Source: JAJPIG01 sp035531675
Lineage (GTDB): Bacteria > Desulfobacterota > Binatia > Binatales > Binataceae
NCBI GenBank assembly: GCA_035531675.1
Contig: DATKSL010000010.1
Span: 62,001 to 126,000, forward strand
Direction of reading: 5' to 3'
Length of the DNA stretch: 64,000 nucleotides
Below the pieces are notes generated by a model. That model was not told the origin of the DNA. It saw only the letters and a list, made by a program, of their open reading frames with translations, and made no database searches. Positions 8,270 to 15,469 of the stretch are shown here, in pieces (position 1 is the stretch's first letter; each line of letters starts with the position of its first letter). The translations under genes and the position numbers were made by a program.

Positions 8270-9395
8270 CTAGGCGGGCACGGCTTCGGCGTCGCCCTTG
8301 CGCACGCCCATCAGGAAAGCCTGGATGAATTCGTCGATGTCGCCGTCGAGCACCGCGCCGGTATTGCCGATTTCAACCCCGGTGCGATGGTCCTTGACCA
8401 TCTGGTAGGGCTGCAGCACGTAGGAACGAATCTGGCTGCCCCAGGTGATTTCCTTCTTGTCCTTGCTGAACTCCTCGAATTGCTCGCGCTTCTTGCGCTC
8501 CTCGAGCTCGAACAGGCGCGCGCGCAGGATCTTCATCGCCAGCGAGCGGTTCTTGTACTGGGAGCGCTCGTTCTGGCAGCTCACCACGATGCCACTCGGA
8601 AGATGGGTCATGCGCACCGCGGAGTCGGTCTTGTTGACGTGCTGGCCGCCGGCGCCCGAGGCGCGAAAGGTATCAATGCGCAGGTCGGCCGGGTTGATGA
8701 TGACTTCGACCTTGTCGTCGATCGCGGGGAACACGAACACCGAAGCGAACGAGGTATGGCGCCGCGCGTTGGCGTCGAAGGGTGAGATTCGCACCAGCCG
8801 GTGAATGCCGGCCTCGGCGCGCAGATAGCCGTAGGCGCAGTCGCCGTCGACGGTGAAAGTCGCGCTCTTGACGCCGCCGCCCTCGCCCGGCTGCAGGTCA
8901 GCGATCTCGGTCTGGTAGCCGTGACGCTCGGCCCATCGCAGATACAAGCGCAGCAGCATCTCGGCCCAGTCCTGCGCTTCGAGTCCGCCGGTGCCGGGAT
9001 GGATCGAGACGATCGCGCCCAGCCGGTCGTACTCGCCGCTCAACATCACGGCCAGTTCCTGGCGCTCGACTTCGATGCGGGCCGCGTCCAGCGCGCGCTG
9101 GGTTTCGGTCGCCGCCTCCGAGTTGTCCCCTTCCTCCTCGGCCATGGCGAGAAACAGACGGGCTTCGTCGACCAGCTGCTTGAGGCGGTGGTAGCCGCCA
9201 AGCTGGGCGTTGATGCGATCCTGTTCCTTGAGCAGCGCCTGGGCCTGCTCTGGGCGATCCCAGAAGCCGGGTTTGGTGGACTCCTTCAGCAGTTCGTCAT
9301 GGCGGGCATTGAGATGAGCGACGTCAAAGACGCCTCCCGAGTGTTTCGGTGCGTGCCTCGAAATCCGCGAGCAGTTCTTTGGTATCGCTCAACAT
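8270..9395 (-). CDS. prfB: Peptide chain release factor 2 (programmed +1 frameshift)
   Basis: Recognises UAA and UGA stop codons and releases the peptide. The gene is in two frames: 23 codons from the ATG at 9395 (MLSDTKELLADFEARTETLG...) run into a TGA at 9324-9326, and the rest (8270-9323) is in the +1 frame. The joined product is about 374 residues, as in other RF2 proteins. The SPF tripeptide that reads the stop codon is near 206 and the catalytic GGQ (SGAGGQHVNKTDS) near 251. Start choice is uncertain: ATG at 9404 and a TTG at 9392 preceded by GGAGG are alternatives. This is regulation by design and not a broken gene. Confidence 0.95.
9324..9338 (-). promoter_or_regulatory. RF2 autoregulatory frameshift site
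   Basis: Read on the minus strand the site is GGGAGGCGTCTTTGAC: an internal Shine-Dalgarno-like GGGAGG, a three-base spacer and the slippery CTT followed by the in-frame TGA C. This is the known RF2 arrangement (AGGGGG, three bases, CTT TGA C in E. coli). Low RF2 makes ribosomes pause at TGA and slip +1, so RF2 controls its own level. Confidence 0.93.
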
Positions 9396-9455
9396 GGCCT
9401 CCATTGTGCCATGTTTTCGCGATCTCTTTAATGGCTCCCCGGCGACTGGCCTGGC

Positions 9456-9492
9456 AAAAAAAATCGGGCGCTCCGCGATGCGGGGCGCCCGA
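9456..9492 (-). terminator. Rho-independent terminator
   Basis: On the minus strand, TCGGGCGC pairs with GCGCCCGA, with an inner CCGC/GCGG stem and ATC loop, followed by eight T residues. It ends the transcript of the alpha/beta hydrolase gene (stop at 9517) and separates it from prfB. Confidence 0.9.
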
Positions 9493-9516
9493 CCTGAGAA
9501 TCGCGTTAAACCAGCC

Positions 9517-10299
9517 TTACGACTTGAAGAACTGAGCGACGGCTTTCGCGGTCGGCTCCGGACGCTCGACCGGCGGGGCGTGGCCGCACTTTTCAATCGT
9601 CACCAGCCGCGAGCCCTTGATCCCCTTCTCGTAGGCCTTGGCGTACTCGGGCGCCACCAGCCGATCGGTGTCGCCCCAGATCAGCAGCGTCGGCATCGTG
9701 ATGCGGTAGAGGCGCTCCAGCAGCCGCGGATCGTAGAGGTACGGATTCCATCCGACCCGCGCCGTCGCCTCACGGGCCTTGAGCGTCAGCTCGAGCTGCT
9801 CGCTGCTGGGATTGTCGGGAATCACGGCCTTGGCGAGCTCAGATTTGGGATCGAAGAAGATGAGGTCGCGAGTCTGCGGTCCCGAGGCCGCGAAAATATC
9901 GGGCATCCGCGGCGCGCCGTTCCAATACAGACCCACCGCGCCCATCAGCACCAGCTTCCGGACGCGTTCCGGATGATGCACCGCCAGCTCGGCCGCGGTC
10001 CATCCGCCGAGCGACAGGCCCGCCACCAGGGCGGTCTTGAGTCCCAGCGCGTCCATCAGATCGGTGTAATGGAACACCAAGTCGTGGATAGTGTCGATCT
10101 TGTCGAGCCCCTCGGACTTCGCGAAGCCCGGATGGGCCGGGACATAGACCTTGAAATCGCGGCTCAGCATCTCGAAGAACGGCAGCCACGCGACTTCGCC
10201 GCCGGCGCTATGGAGATACAGCAGCGGCTCGCCCGATCCGTCGCTGAGCAGCTGGATCTTTCTGCCGTGCAGGTCGATAAATTCTTCCTTGTAAGCCAT
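9517..10299 (-). CDS. Alpha/beta hydrolase
   Basis: A 260-residue hydrolase of the alpha/beta fold. The nucleophile elbow is GLSLGGW (Ser near 104), the acid is Asp in WGDTDRL near 217 and the His is in CGHAPPVERP near 245, a complete triad. The lid segment has several aromatic residues, as in carbon-carbon bond hydrolases (BphD/MhpC type) and esterases; the substrate is not predictable. It lies directly downstream of the luciferase-like monooxygenase gene on the same strand (26-base gap), which suggests a joint oxidative catabolic role. A strong terminator follows. Confidence 0.88.
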   Translation of the reverse strand: MAYKEEFIDLHGRKIQLLSDGSGEPLLYLHSAGGEVAWLPFFEMLSRDFKVYVPAHPGFAKSEGLDKIDTIHDLVFHYTDLMDALGLKTALVAGLSLGGWTAAELAVHHPERVRKLVLMGAVGLYWNGAPRMPDIFAASGPQTRDLIFFDPKSELAKAVIPDNPSSEQLELTLKAREATARVGWNPYLYDPRLLERLYRITMPTLLIWGDTDRLVAPEYAKAYEKGIKGSRLVTIEKCGHAPPVERPEPTAKAVAQFFKS

Positions 10300-10325
10300 C
10301 CCAATCGCTCCTCGCTGCGCCCGTG

Positions 10326-11510
10326 CTAGGCCGATTTCGCCATCGCCGGATGCAGCTTGTTGAACTCGGCCCTTAAGTACGGCAGCACCTCGGTCGCGAA
10401 CAGCTTCATGTTCTTGAGGGTGCGGTCGGCGGGCATGTCACCGATCTGCAGCAGCGGCATCAGGATGCCCCAACCCATCTCCTTCATCGAGTTCGCCAGC
10501 CTGCGCCTTACGGTCTCGACGCTGCCGACTATGCAGTAGCCGGCCTCGTTCATCTGATCGACGCTGAGCTTGGTCCAATCGACCTCATGGTACGACTTGG
10601 CCATGAACAGCGCCGCCGCCGGAGTGAGATAACCCGGCGGAAACAGCATCTCGTAGATATAACGCAGCCCTCGATGGAACAGCCATCCGATGTGCTGGTT
10701 GCCCTCGCGGCGGGCCTGTTCGTCGGTCTCGGCGACGTAGATCGGCATCAGCCGCCCGAGCTGGTAGGGCGACAGCTCGTAGTTGTGCTGGCGCGCGGTC
10801 TCGAAGCAGACATCGAACAACGCCTTGACGGTCTGGTCGGGCAGATAGGTCGAGAGAAAGGCATACTTGCGGCTCGGATGGGCGCACCAGATGCCGGTAT
10901 CGCGGCTGCCGAAGCTCGGGACCCAGATGGGCGGATGAGGCTTCTGGAGCGGACGCGGCCAGACGTTGACGTAGCGCACCCGGTAGTGCTTGCCCTCGAA
11001 ATCGAACGGCCCGGGCTCGGTCCAGGCGCGGATAATCAGGTCGTGCGCCTCATGAAAGCGCTCGCGCGAGTAGGTCGGGTTGATGCCCATCGAGTAGTAC
11101 TCGGCGCCGATCCCGCGTACGAACCCGGACACGATTCGCCCGCCCGACATCACGTCGAGCATCGCCACTTCCTCGGCCACGCGCAGCGGATGGTCGCGCA
11201 GCGGCAGCCCGTTGCCGAGAATCAGGATTTTGGCGCGCCGCGTCCGCCGCGCGATTGCCGCGGCCATGATATTCGGCGCCGGCATCAACCCGTACGCGTT
11301 CTGATGATGCTCGTTGACGCAGACGCCGTCGAAGCCGAGCTCCTCGGCATACTCCATCTCGTCGAGATAGCGATTGTAGAGCTCGTGCCCCTGGCGCGGA
11401 TCGTAGTTTGAATTGGAGAGCGTGACCCAGGCGCTCGGATAGCGTTCGCGATTCTCGAAATCGGCCGGCAGATACGGCCACGGCATCAGGTGAAAGAAAT
11501 GGATTTCCAT
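10326..11510 (-). CDS. LLM-class flavin-dependent monooxygenase
   Basis: A protein of about 394 residues of the bacterial luciferase-like superfamily (F420- or FMN-dependent TIM barrel). Visible family segments include the N-terminal strand MEIHFFHLMPWP, the acid-bearing GFDGVCVNEHHQN, ILILGNGLPLRDHPLRVAEE, the DVMSGGRIVSGFVRG flavin-site loop and YSRERFHEAHDLIIRAW. It is likely to oxidise an organic substrate with a reduced flavin supplied by a separate reductase, none of which is nearby. The start is ATG at 11510, or an in-frame TTG at 11522. It is probably co-transcribed with the hydrolase downstream. Confidence 0.88.
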   Translation of the reverse strand: MEIHFFHLMPWPYLPADFENRERYPSAWVTLSNSNYDPRQGHELYNRYLDEMEYAEELGFDGVCVNEHHQNAYGLMPAPNIMAAAIARRTRRAKILILGNGLPLRDHPLRVAEEVAMLDVMSGGRIVSGFVRGIGAEYYSMGINPTYSRERFHEAHDLIIRAWTEPGPFDFEGKHYRVRYVNVWPRPLQKPHPPIWVPSFGSRDTGIWCAHPSRKYAFLSTYLPDQTVKALFDVCFETARQHNYELSPYQLGRLMPIYVAETDEQARREGNQHIGWLFHRGLRYIYEMLFPPGYLTPAAALFMAKSYHEVDWTKLSVDQMNEAGYCIVGSVETVRRRLANSMKEMGWGILMPLLQIGDMPADRTLKNMKLFATEVLPYLRAEFNKLHPAMAKSA

Positions 11511-11608
11511 CGCGCTTATCAACCCCGCTGAACCGGGCCAGCCGCTGCGCCGTGCGTCTCACATCCGCCAGGCAAAATCAAGTTTTCCGCAAGATGACGC
11601 CCGGTCGC

Positions 11609-13234
11609 TCAGCCGCGCCCGTTGCCCGCGACGGCGTCCGAAACGGCGGTCGCGGCATCGCGTCGGAGCGGTGGCGCCGGCCGCAGCCACGCCCATAACA
11701 GCGTCGCGATCGCCAGTGCGAAACAGATTTCGCCGAACAGATCGCCGACCATCGTGTAGACTGTCCGTTCGGGCCGGTAGGCGACGTCCTCGATTTCGGT
11801 AGTACGGACCTCAAGCGGGGTGGTGTCGGTGATTTGGCCGGTCGGCGTAATCACCGCGCTGATGCCGGTGTTCGCGACCCGCACCGTCGGGACCTTGGTC
11901 TCGACCGAGCGCATCGCCGCCATCGCCAGCAACTGGTAAGGAGCCGAGCTTTCGCCATACCAGGCATCGTTGGTGATATTGAGCAGAATCTCGGCGCCGC
12001 GCTTGACCGCCCGCCGCGCCAGATCGGGAAAGATGCTTTCGTAGCAGATCAGCACGCCGAGACGAGCGCCGTCGACCTTGAAGATCGTCTGCACGCGGCC
12101 GGGAAACATGTCGCCGAAACCGGCCACGATGCGATGTACGAAATTGCCGAGCAGCCAGCGCAGCGGTATGTACTCGCCGAACGGCACCAGTTGGATCTTG
12201 TCGTAATAACCTTCGACCCGGCCCTGACCCGAAACCAGGTAGGCGCGATTGTAAAATCCCTCCATGCCATCCTCGATTCCGATCGCCGGCGCCCCAAACA
12301 GAATCGGCTTGCCGATGCTCCGGGCGAGGTCGAGCAGGCGCGCGCGGTAGTTGGCGTCGGCCGCCAGATCGGCCGGGTAATGATCGTCGGGCTGAAACAG
12401 AAACGCCGCCGCGGCCTCGGGCCATACGATCAGGTCTGCGCCGCGCGCGGCCGCCTGGCGGCTTTGTGCGACGTATACCCCGAACGAGCTCTCGAGAAAT
12501 CCCGGGCTCCACTTGACCGATTGCGGAATATCGCCCTGCACCATCGCGATCCGCAGTTTGCCGGCAACGGGCGCGTGTTCGAACTGATGGATACGCACCG
12601 CGCCGAACACCACCGCTGCGATCATGATGGCGGTGAGCGTGCCCAGCGCCGTCTGCTGAACGCGCCGGCTGTGGCGGCCAAACAGTACCGCGTAGAGCAC
12701 CACGTTGAAGAAAACTACCAGCGCCGAGATGCCGTAAACGCCGGTGAACTCGGCGAACTGGATCAGTTCCAGGTTGCGGTACTCGGCGTAGCCGACAAAA
12801 TTCCATGGAAAACCGATCGGGAAGAAGCTGTGCAGCCATTCGACGCCGGCCCACACGATCGGCAGCGCGACCACCATCGGAATCCGCGTGCGCCGGGCGC
12901 AAAACGCGCTCGCCCAGAAGGCGACGCCGGTATAGATCGCCAGGATGGCGGACAGCAGCAGCATCGGCAGCGCGGCAATCACCACCGGCAGGCCGGCGAA
13001 AGTATGAAGGGTGATGGTAATCCAGTAGAGCGAGACGACGTAACAGGCCAGACCCTGGATCCAGCCATAGGCGAAGGTCGCTTTGAGCGACTGTTCGTCG
13101 ATCGCGTAAAGCAGTGGGATGAAGGCCACCCAGGCGAGCAGCTCGAGATCGAACTTGGGAAAGGCCAGCGCGAGCGCCACCCCGCTCGCGGTGCTCAGTG
13201 CCACGCGCGTCAGACTGTGCGAGCGGCTGCTCAC
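11609..13234 (-). CDS. lnt: Apolipoprotein N-acyltransferase
   Basis: Adds the third acyl chain to the N-terminal Cys of lipoproteins in the inner membrane, the last step of lipoprotein maturation in Gram-negative bacteria. The 541 residues start with about six hydrophobic helices (1-215), followed by a periplasmic carbon-nitrogen hydrolase domain. The catalytic triad is visible: Glu near 272 in VWPEAAAAF, Lys near 344 in YYDKIQLVPFGEYIP and Cys near 397 in LICYESIFPD. A final membrane helix follows near 505-525. It overlaps the upstream small gene by four bases in the phoH-ybeY-X-lnt operon. It fits with the several lipoproteins coded at 61-64 kb. Confidence 0.95.
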   Translation of the reverse strand: MSSRSHSLTRVALSTASGVALALAFPKFDLELLAWVAFIPLLYAIDEQSLKATFAYGWIQGLACYVVSLYWITITLHTFAGLPVVIAALPMLLLSAILAIYTGVAFWASAFCARRTRIPMVVALPIVWAGVEWLHSFFPIGFPWNFVGYAEYRNLELIQFAEFTGVYGISALVVFFNVVLYAVLFGRHSRRVQQTALGTLTAIMIAAVVFGAVRIHQFEHAPVAGKLRIAMVQGDIPQSVKWSPGFLESSFGVYVAQSRQAAARGADLIVWPEAAAAFLFQPDDHYPADLAADANYRARLLDLARSIGKPILFGAPAIGIEDGMEGFYNRAYLVSGQGRVEGYYDKIQLVPFGEYIPLRWLLGNFVHRIVAGFGDMFPGRVQTIFKVDGARLGVLICYESIFPDLARRAVKRGAEILLNITNDAWYGESSAPYQLLAMAAMRSVETKVPTVRVANTGISAVITPTGQITDTTPLEVRTTEIEDVAYRPERTVYTMVGDLFGEICFALAIATLLWAWLRPAPPLRRDAATAVSDAVAGNGRG

Positions 13235-13782
13235 GGCTTACCGAACAGCTCGCTCACCGGAATCACGCCGGCGCAGGGCGGATGGCCGCCGAAGCGGAGA
13301 AAAACCTCGTCGACGTCGCGCCAGTTGTCGACCAGTGCGACCACCTGCCGCGGCTCGATCGGCAGGTCGCCGTGGAGCCGCCATTCGCGCTCGAAGCTCC
13401 AATCGACCGGCGGAGTTCGTTCCATATCGATCGTGACCACGCGCCAAAGTTGTTCGGGGGCGATGACTTTCTGCGCCTCGGACCACGGTAGATAGATAAC
13501 CGGCCTCGCCCCCATTTTGAAAGCATACCTTTTGTCCACGGCGATCCCGAACGGTTCGTAACGGCGGCGATTGCGGCGATCAAGCAGGTGCCGCAGTTCG
13601 CCGAACGGCGCGTCGAACAGGCATACCACCGGCTGCTTGCCGCGCACCATCCGGGTTGCGCCGCGGACCGCGCGCTCGTTGAGGATCGTGACCAGGTTGT
13701 CGAGCGCGGTGCCGGCGCGCGAGGCGCGCGTGAAATGCGTCAGCATCGGCGCCGACGGCAGCCTCGTAGCGCTGCGCTTCAT
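13231..13782 (-). CDS. AbiGi/DUF2971-like hypothetical protein in the lnt operon
   Basis: A 183-residue protein. It opens with LTHFTRA.....LDNLVTILNERAV, then PVVCLFDAPFGEL, a Lys/Tyr-rich YEPFGIAVDK segment, ARPVIYLP and a late FEREWRLHGD. This order (H-F-T near the N terminus, NL..IL, a CF.D.P strand, R[YH]..FGI.., PV.Y and EWR) recalls the AbiGi antitoxin/DUF2971 families, some of which have folds like ADP-ribosyltransferases such as DarT. The match is by eye and the activity is unknown. It overlaps ybeY upstream and lnt downstream by ATGA, so it is translated with both. It occupies the place that corC/ybeX holds in many proteobacteria. Confidence 0.6.
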   Translation of the reverse strand: MKRSATRLPSAPMLTHFTRASRAGTALDNLVTILNERAVRGATRMVRGKQPVVCLFDAPFGELRHLLDRRNRRRYEPFGIAVDKRYAFKMGARPVIYLPWSEAQKVIAPEQLWRVVTIDMERTPPVDWSFEREWRLHGDLPIEPRQVVALVDNWRDVDEVFLRFGGHPPCAGVIPVSELFGKP

Positions 13783-14339
13783 CGCAAAGCGCGCCGCCGA
13801 CGCTCAGGCGCAGGCTGCCGCGGTCGGCGTTCCAGATACGCCAGCAGTTCGCGCTCGCGCGCGAACATCCGGCGCGCCGCTATGGCGGAGCGCTCGTGGT
13901 CGTAGCCGAGCAGATGGAGGAAGCCGTGGATCAGCAGTATCCGCAGGCGCTCGGACGGCTTGATACCGCCCGCCGCCGCTTGGCGGCGGGCGGTATCAAG
14001 CGAGATCACCACGTCGCCGATCGGGAGCGGCGGCGCGTCCGGCGCCGCCGCTCCCGATCGGGCGGTGGCGCGCCGGGTGGTGCGGGTGTGGACGGCGCTC
14101 AGCGCCGTCCGCACCCGCCCTACCTGGCCGTGGAACTGCGGGAACGCCAGCACGTCGGTCGCGCGATCCTTGCCCCGGAACTCGCGGTTCAGAACCCGTA
14201 TCCCCGGGTCGTCGACAATCATCAGCGACAGCTCGCAAGCCTCCAGCGCACTGGCCCGCAACAACGCCAGCGCCTCGGATCGCAAGCGCTCGACGTAGCG
14301 GCGCGCTCCGGCGCTCTCGCATCGCACCTCGACCGGCAC
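13779..14339 (-). CDS. ybeY: Endoribonuclease YbeY (with internal palindromes)
   Basis: A zinc-dependent single-strand endoribonuclease needed for 16S rRNA 3' maturation and ribosome quality control. Key pieces of the 186 residues are LNREFRGKDRATDVLAFP near 48-66, GDVVISLDTA and the zinc motif HGFLHLLGYDH near 135-145 (three His). Between LAFP and GDVV, where the family normally has only a few residues, there is an extra stretch of about 35 residues rich in Arg, Ala, Thr and Pro. This stretch is coded by two long palindromes, and a third palindrome spans the segment after GDVVIS. The reading frame stays open, so the protein is probably made. Confidence 0.9.
   Translation of the reverse strand: MPVEVRCESAGARRYVERLRSEALALLRASALEACELSLMIVDDPGIRVLNREFRGKDRATDVLAFPQFHGQVGRVRTALSAVHTRTTRRATARSGAAAPDAPPLPIGDVVISLDTARRQAAAGGIKPSERLRILLIHGFLHLLGYDHERSAIAARRMFARERELLAYLERRPRQPAPERRRRALR
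13958..14001. repeat. Perfect inverted repeat inside ybeY
   Basis: Two perfectly complementary 20-base arms (13958-13977 and 13982-14001; left arm GCTTGATACCGCCCGCCGCC) with a four-base loop. It codes for the DTARRQAAAGGIK part of YbeY without breaking the frame. Confidence 0.9.
14017..14061. repeat. Perfect inverted repeat inside ybeY insertion
   Basis: Two perfectly complementary 20-base arms (14017-14036 and 14042-14061; left arm CCGATCGGGAGCGGCGGCGC) with a GTCCG spacer. It lies in the extra segment between the LAFP and GDVV motifs of YbeY. Confidence 0.9.
14082..14118. repeat. Near-perfect inverted repeat inside ybeY insertion
   Basis: Arms 14082-14099 and 14101-14118 (18 bases each) pair with one mismatch around a single base. 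The core TGGACGGCGC ... GCGCCGTCC recurs in the hairpin at 27157-27196. Confidence 0.88.
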
Positions 14340-14347
14340 CGGCCACC

Positions 14348-15271
14348 CTATGGCTGTCCGTTATTGCCTTGCGATCGGTTGGGCTCAGTGGCTTCGCCGC
14401 CGGCGGCTTCATAGGCGGTGATGATCGCCTGGACCAGGCGATGGCGCACCACGTCGCGCTCGTTGAAATGATTGAACGCGATGCCGGGCGTGCCGCTCAG
14501 CACGGTGCGCGCCTCCTTGAGCCCCGACAGCTTGCCGCTCGGCAGGTCGATCTGCGTGACGTCGCCGGTGATGACGGCCTTGGAATTGTAACCGAGCCGC
14601 GTCAGGAACATCTTCATCTGCTCGGAGGTGGTGTTCTGCGCTTCATCCAGAATGATGAAGGAGTCGTTGAGTGTGCGGCCGCGCATGAAAGCCAGCGGCG
14701 CCACCTCGATCGTGCCGCGCTCGAGCATCCGGCGCGCGCGATCGAAGTCGACCATGTCGTGCAGCGCGTCGTAGAGCGGGCGCAGGTACGGATTCACCTT
14801 CTCGGCCAGATCGCCGGGCAGAAAACCGAGCTTCTCGCCGGCCTCGACCGCCGGACGGCACAGCACCATCCGCGCCACCTGGTTCTTCATCAGCGCCGCC
14901 AGCGCCATCGCCATCGCGAGATAGGTCTTGCCGGTGCCGGCCGGCCCGATGCCGAACACCACGTCGTACTTGCGGATCGCGTCGATATAAAGTTTCTGAT
15001 TGATGCTCTTGGGCGAGATGATGCGCTTGTGAGCCGAGATGTAGATGGTGTCGAGGAAGATGTCCTTGAGATCGGCGTTGCGATCGCCGCGCAGAATCCG
15101 GATCGCGTACTCGACGTCGCTCGGATAGATCGTGTAGCCGCCTTTCAGTATCTCGTAGAGATCGCCCAGCAGCTTGGCGCAAAGCGCCTGCTCCGGATGG
15201 CTGCCGGTGATCTTGAGCGCCGTCCCGCTGACCCCGATCCGGACCCCGAGCGCCTGCTCGATAGTCCGCAA
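14348..15271 (-). CDS. phoH: PhoH-family ATPase (YbeZ type)
   Basis: A PhoH-like P-loop ATPase, usually coded beside ybeY and thought to act in RNA metabolism. Walker A is GIGPAGTGKTYLAMA near 109 and Walker B is FIILDEAQN near 208; LNDSFIILDEAQNTT and VITGDVTQIDLP are typical. The first canonical start is TTG at 15271, but conserved family sequence (LELHFDDQRLFSELLGQHD...) continues in frame for 30 codons upstream, to an ATT at 15361, before a stop at 15374-15376. The true start may therefore be a non-AUG codon; see findings. Its stop lies nine bases before the ybeY start. Confidence 0.92.
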   Translation of the reverse strand: MRTIEQALGVRIGVSGTALKITGSHPEQALCAKLLGDLYEILKGGYTIYPSDVEYAIRILRGDRNADLKDIFLDTIYISAHKRIISPKSINQKLYIDAIRKYDVVFGIGPAGTGKTYLAMAMALAALMKNQVARMVLCRPAVEAGEKLGFLPGDLAEKVNPYLRPLYDALHDMVDFDRARRMLERGTIEVAPLAFMRGRTLNDSFIILDEAQNTTSEQMKMFLTRLGYNSKAVITGDVTQIDLPSGKLSGLKEARTVLSGTPGIAFNHFNERDVVRHRLVQAIITAYEAAGGEATEPNRSQGNNGQP

Positions 15272-15469
15272 GTGATGGTCGTGCTGGCCGAGCAGCTCGC
15301 TGAAAAGGCGTTGATCGTCGAAGTGGAGTTCGAGCGAGTCGTCGCTAGCTAGCTGAGAAATAGTGTTCGCTCTCTAGTGATGAATTGGCGCGGGATATCC
15401 CCGCTGCGTCCCGCCGCTAATGCTAATCCTTTTCCGCTCCCGAGTTAAAGCCTGCCGCCCGGCCGCCAG

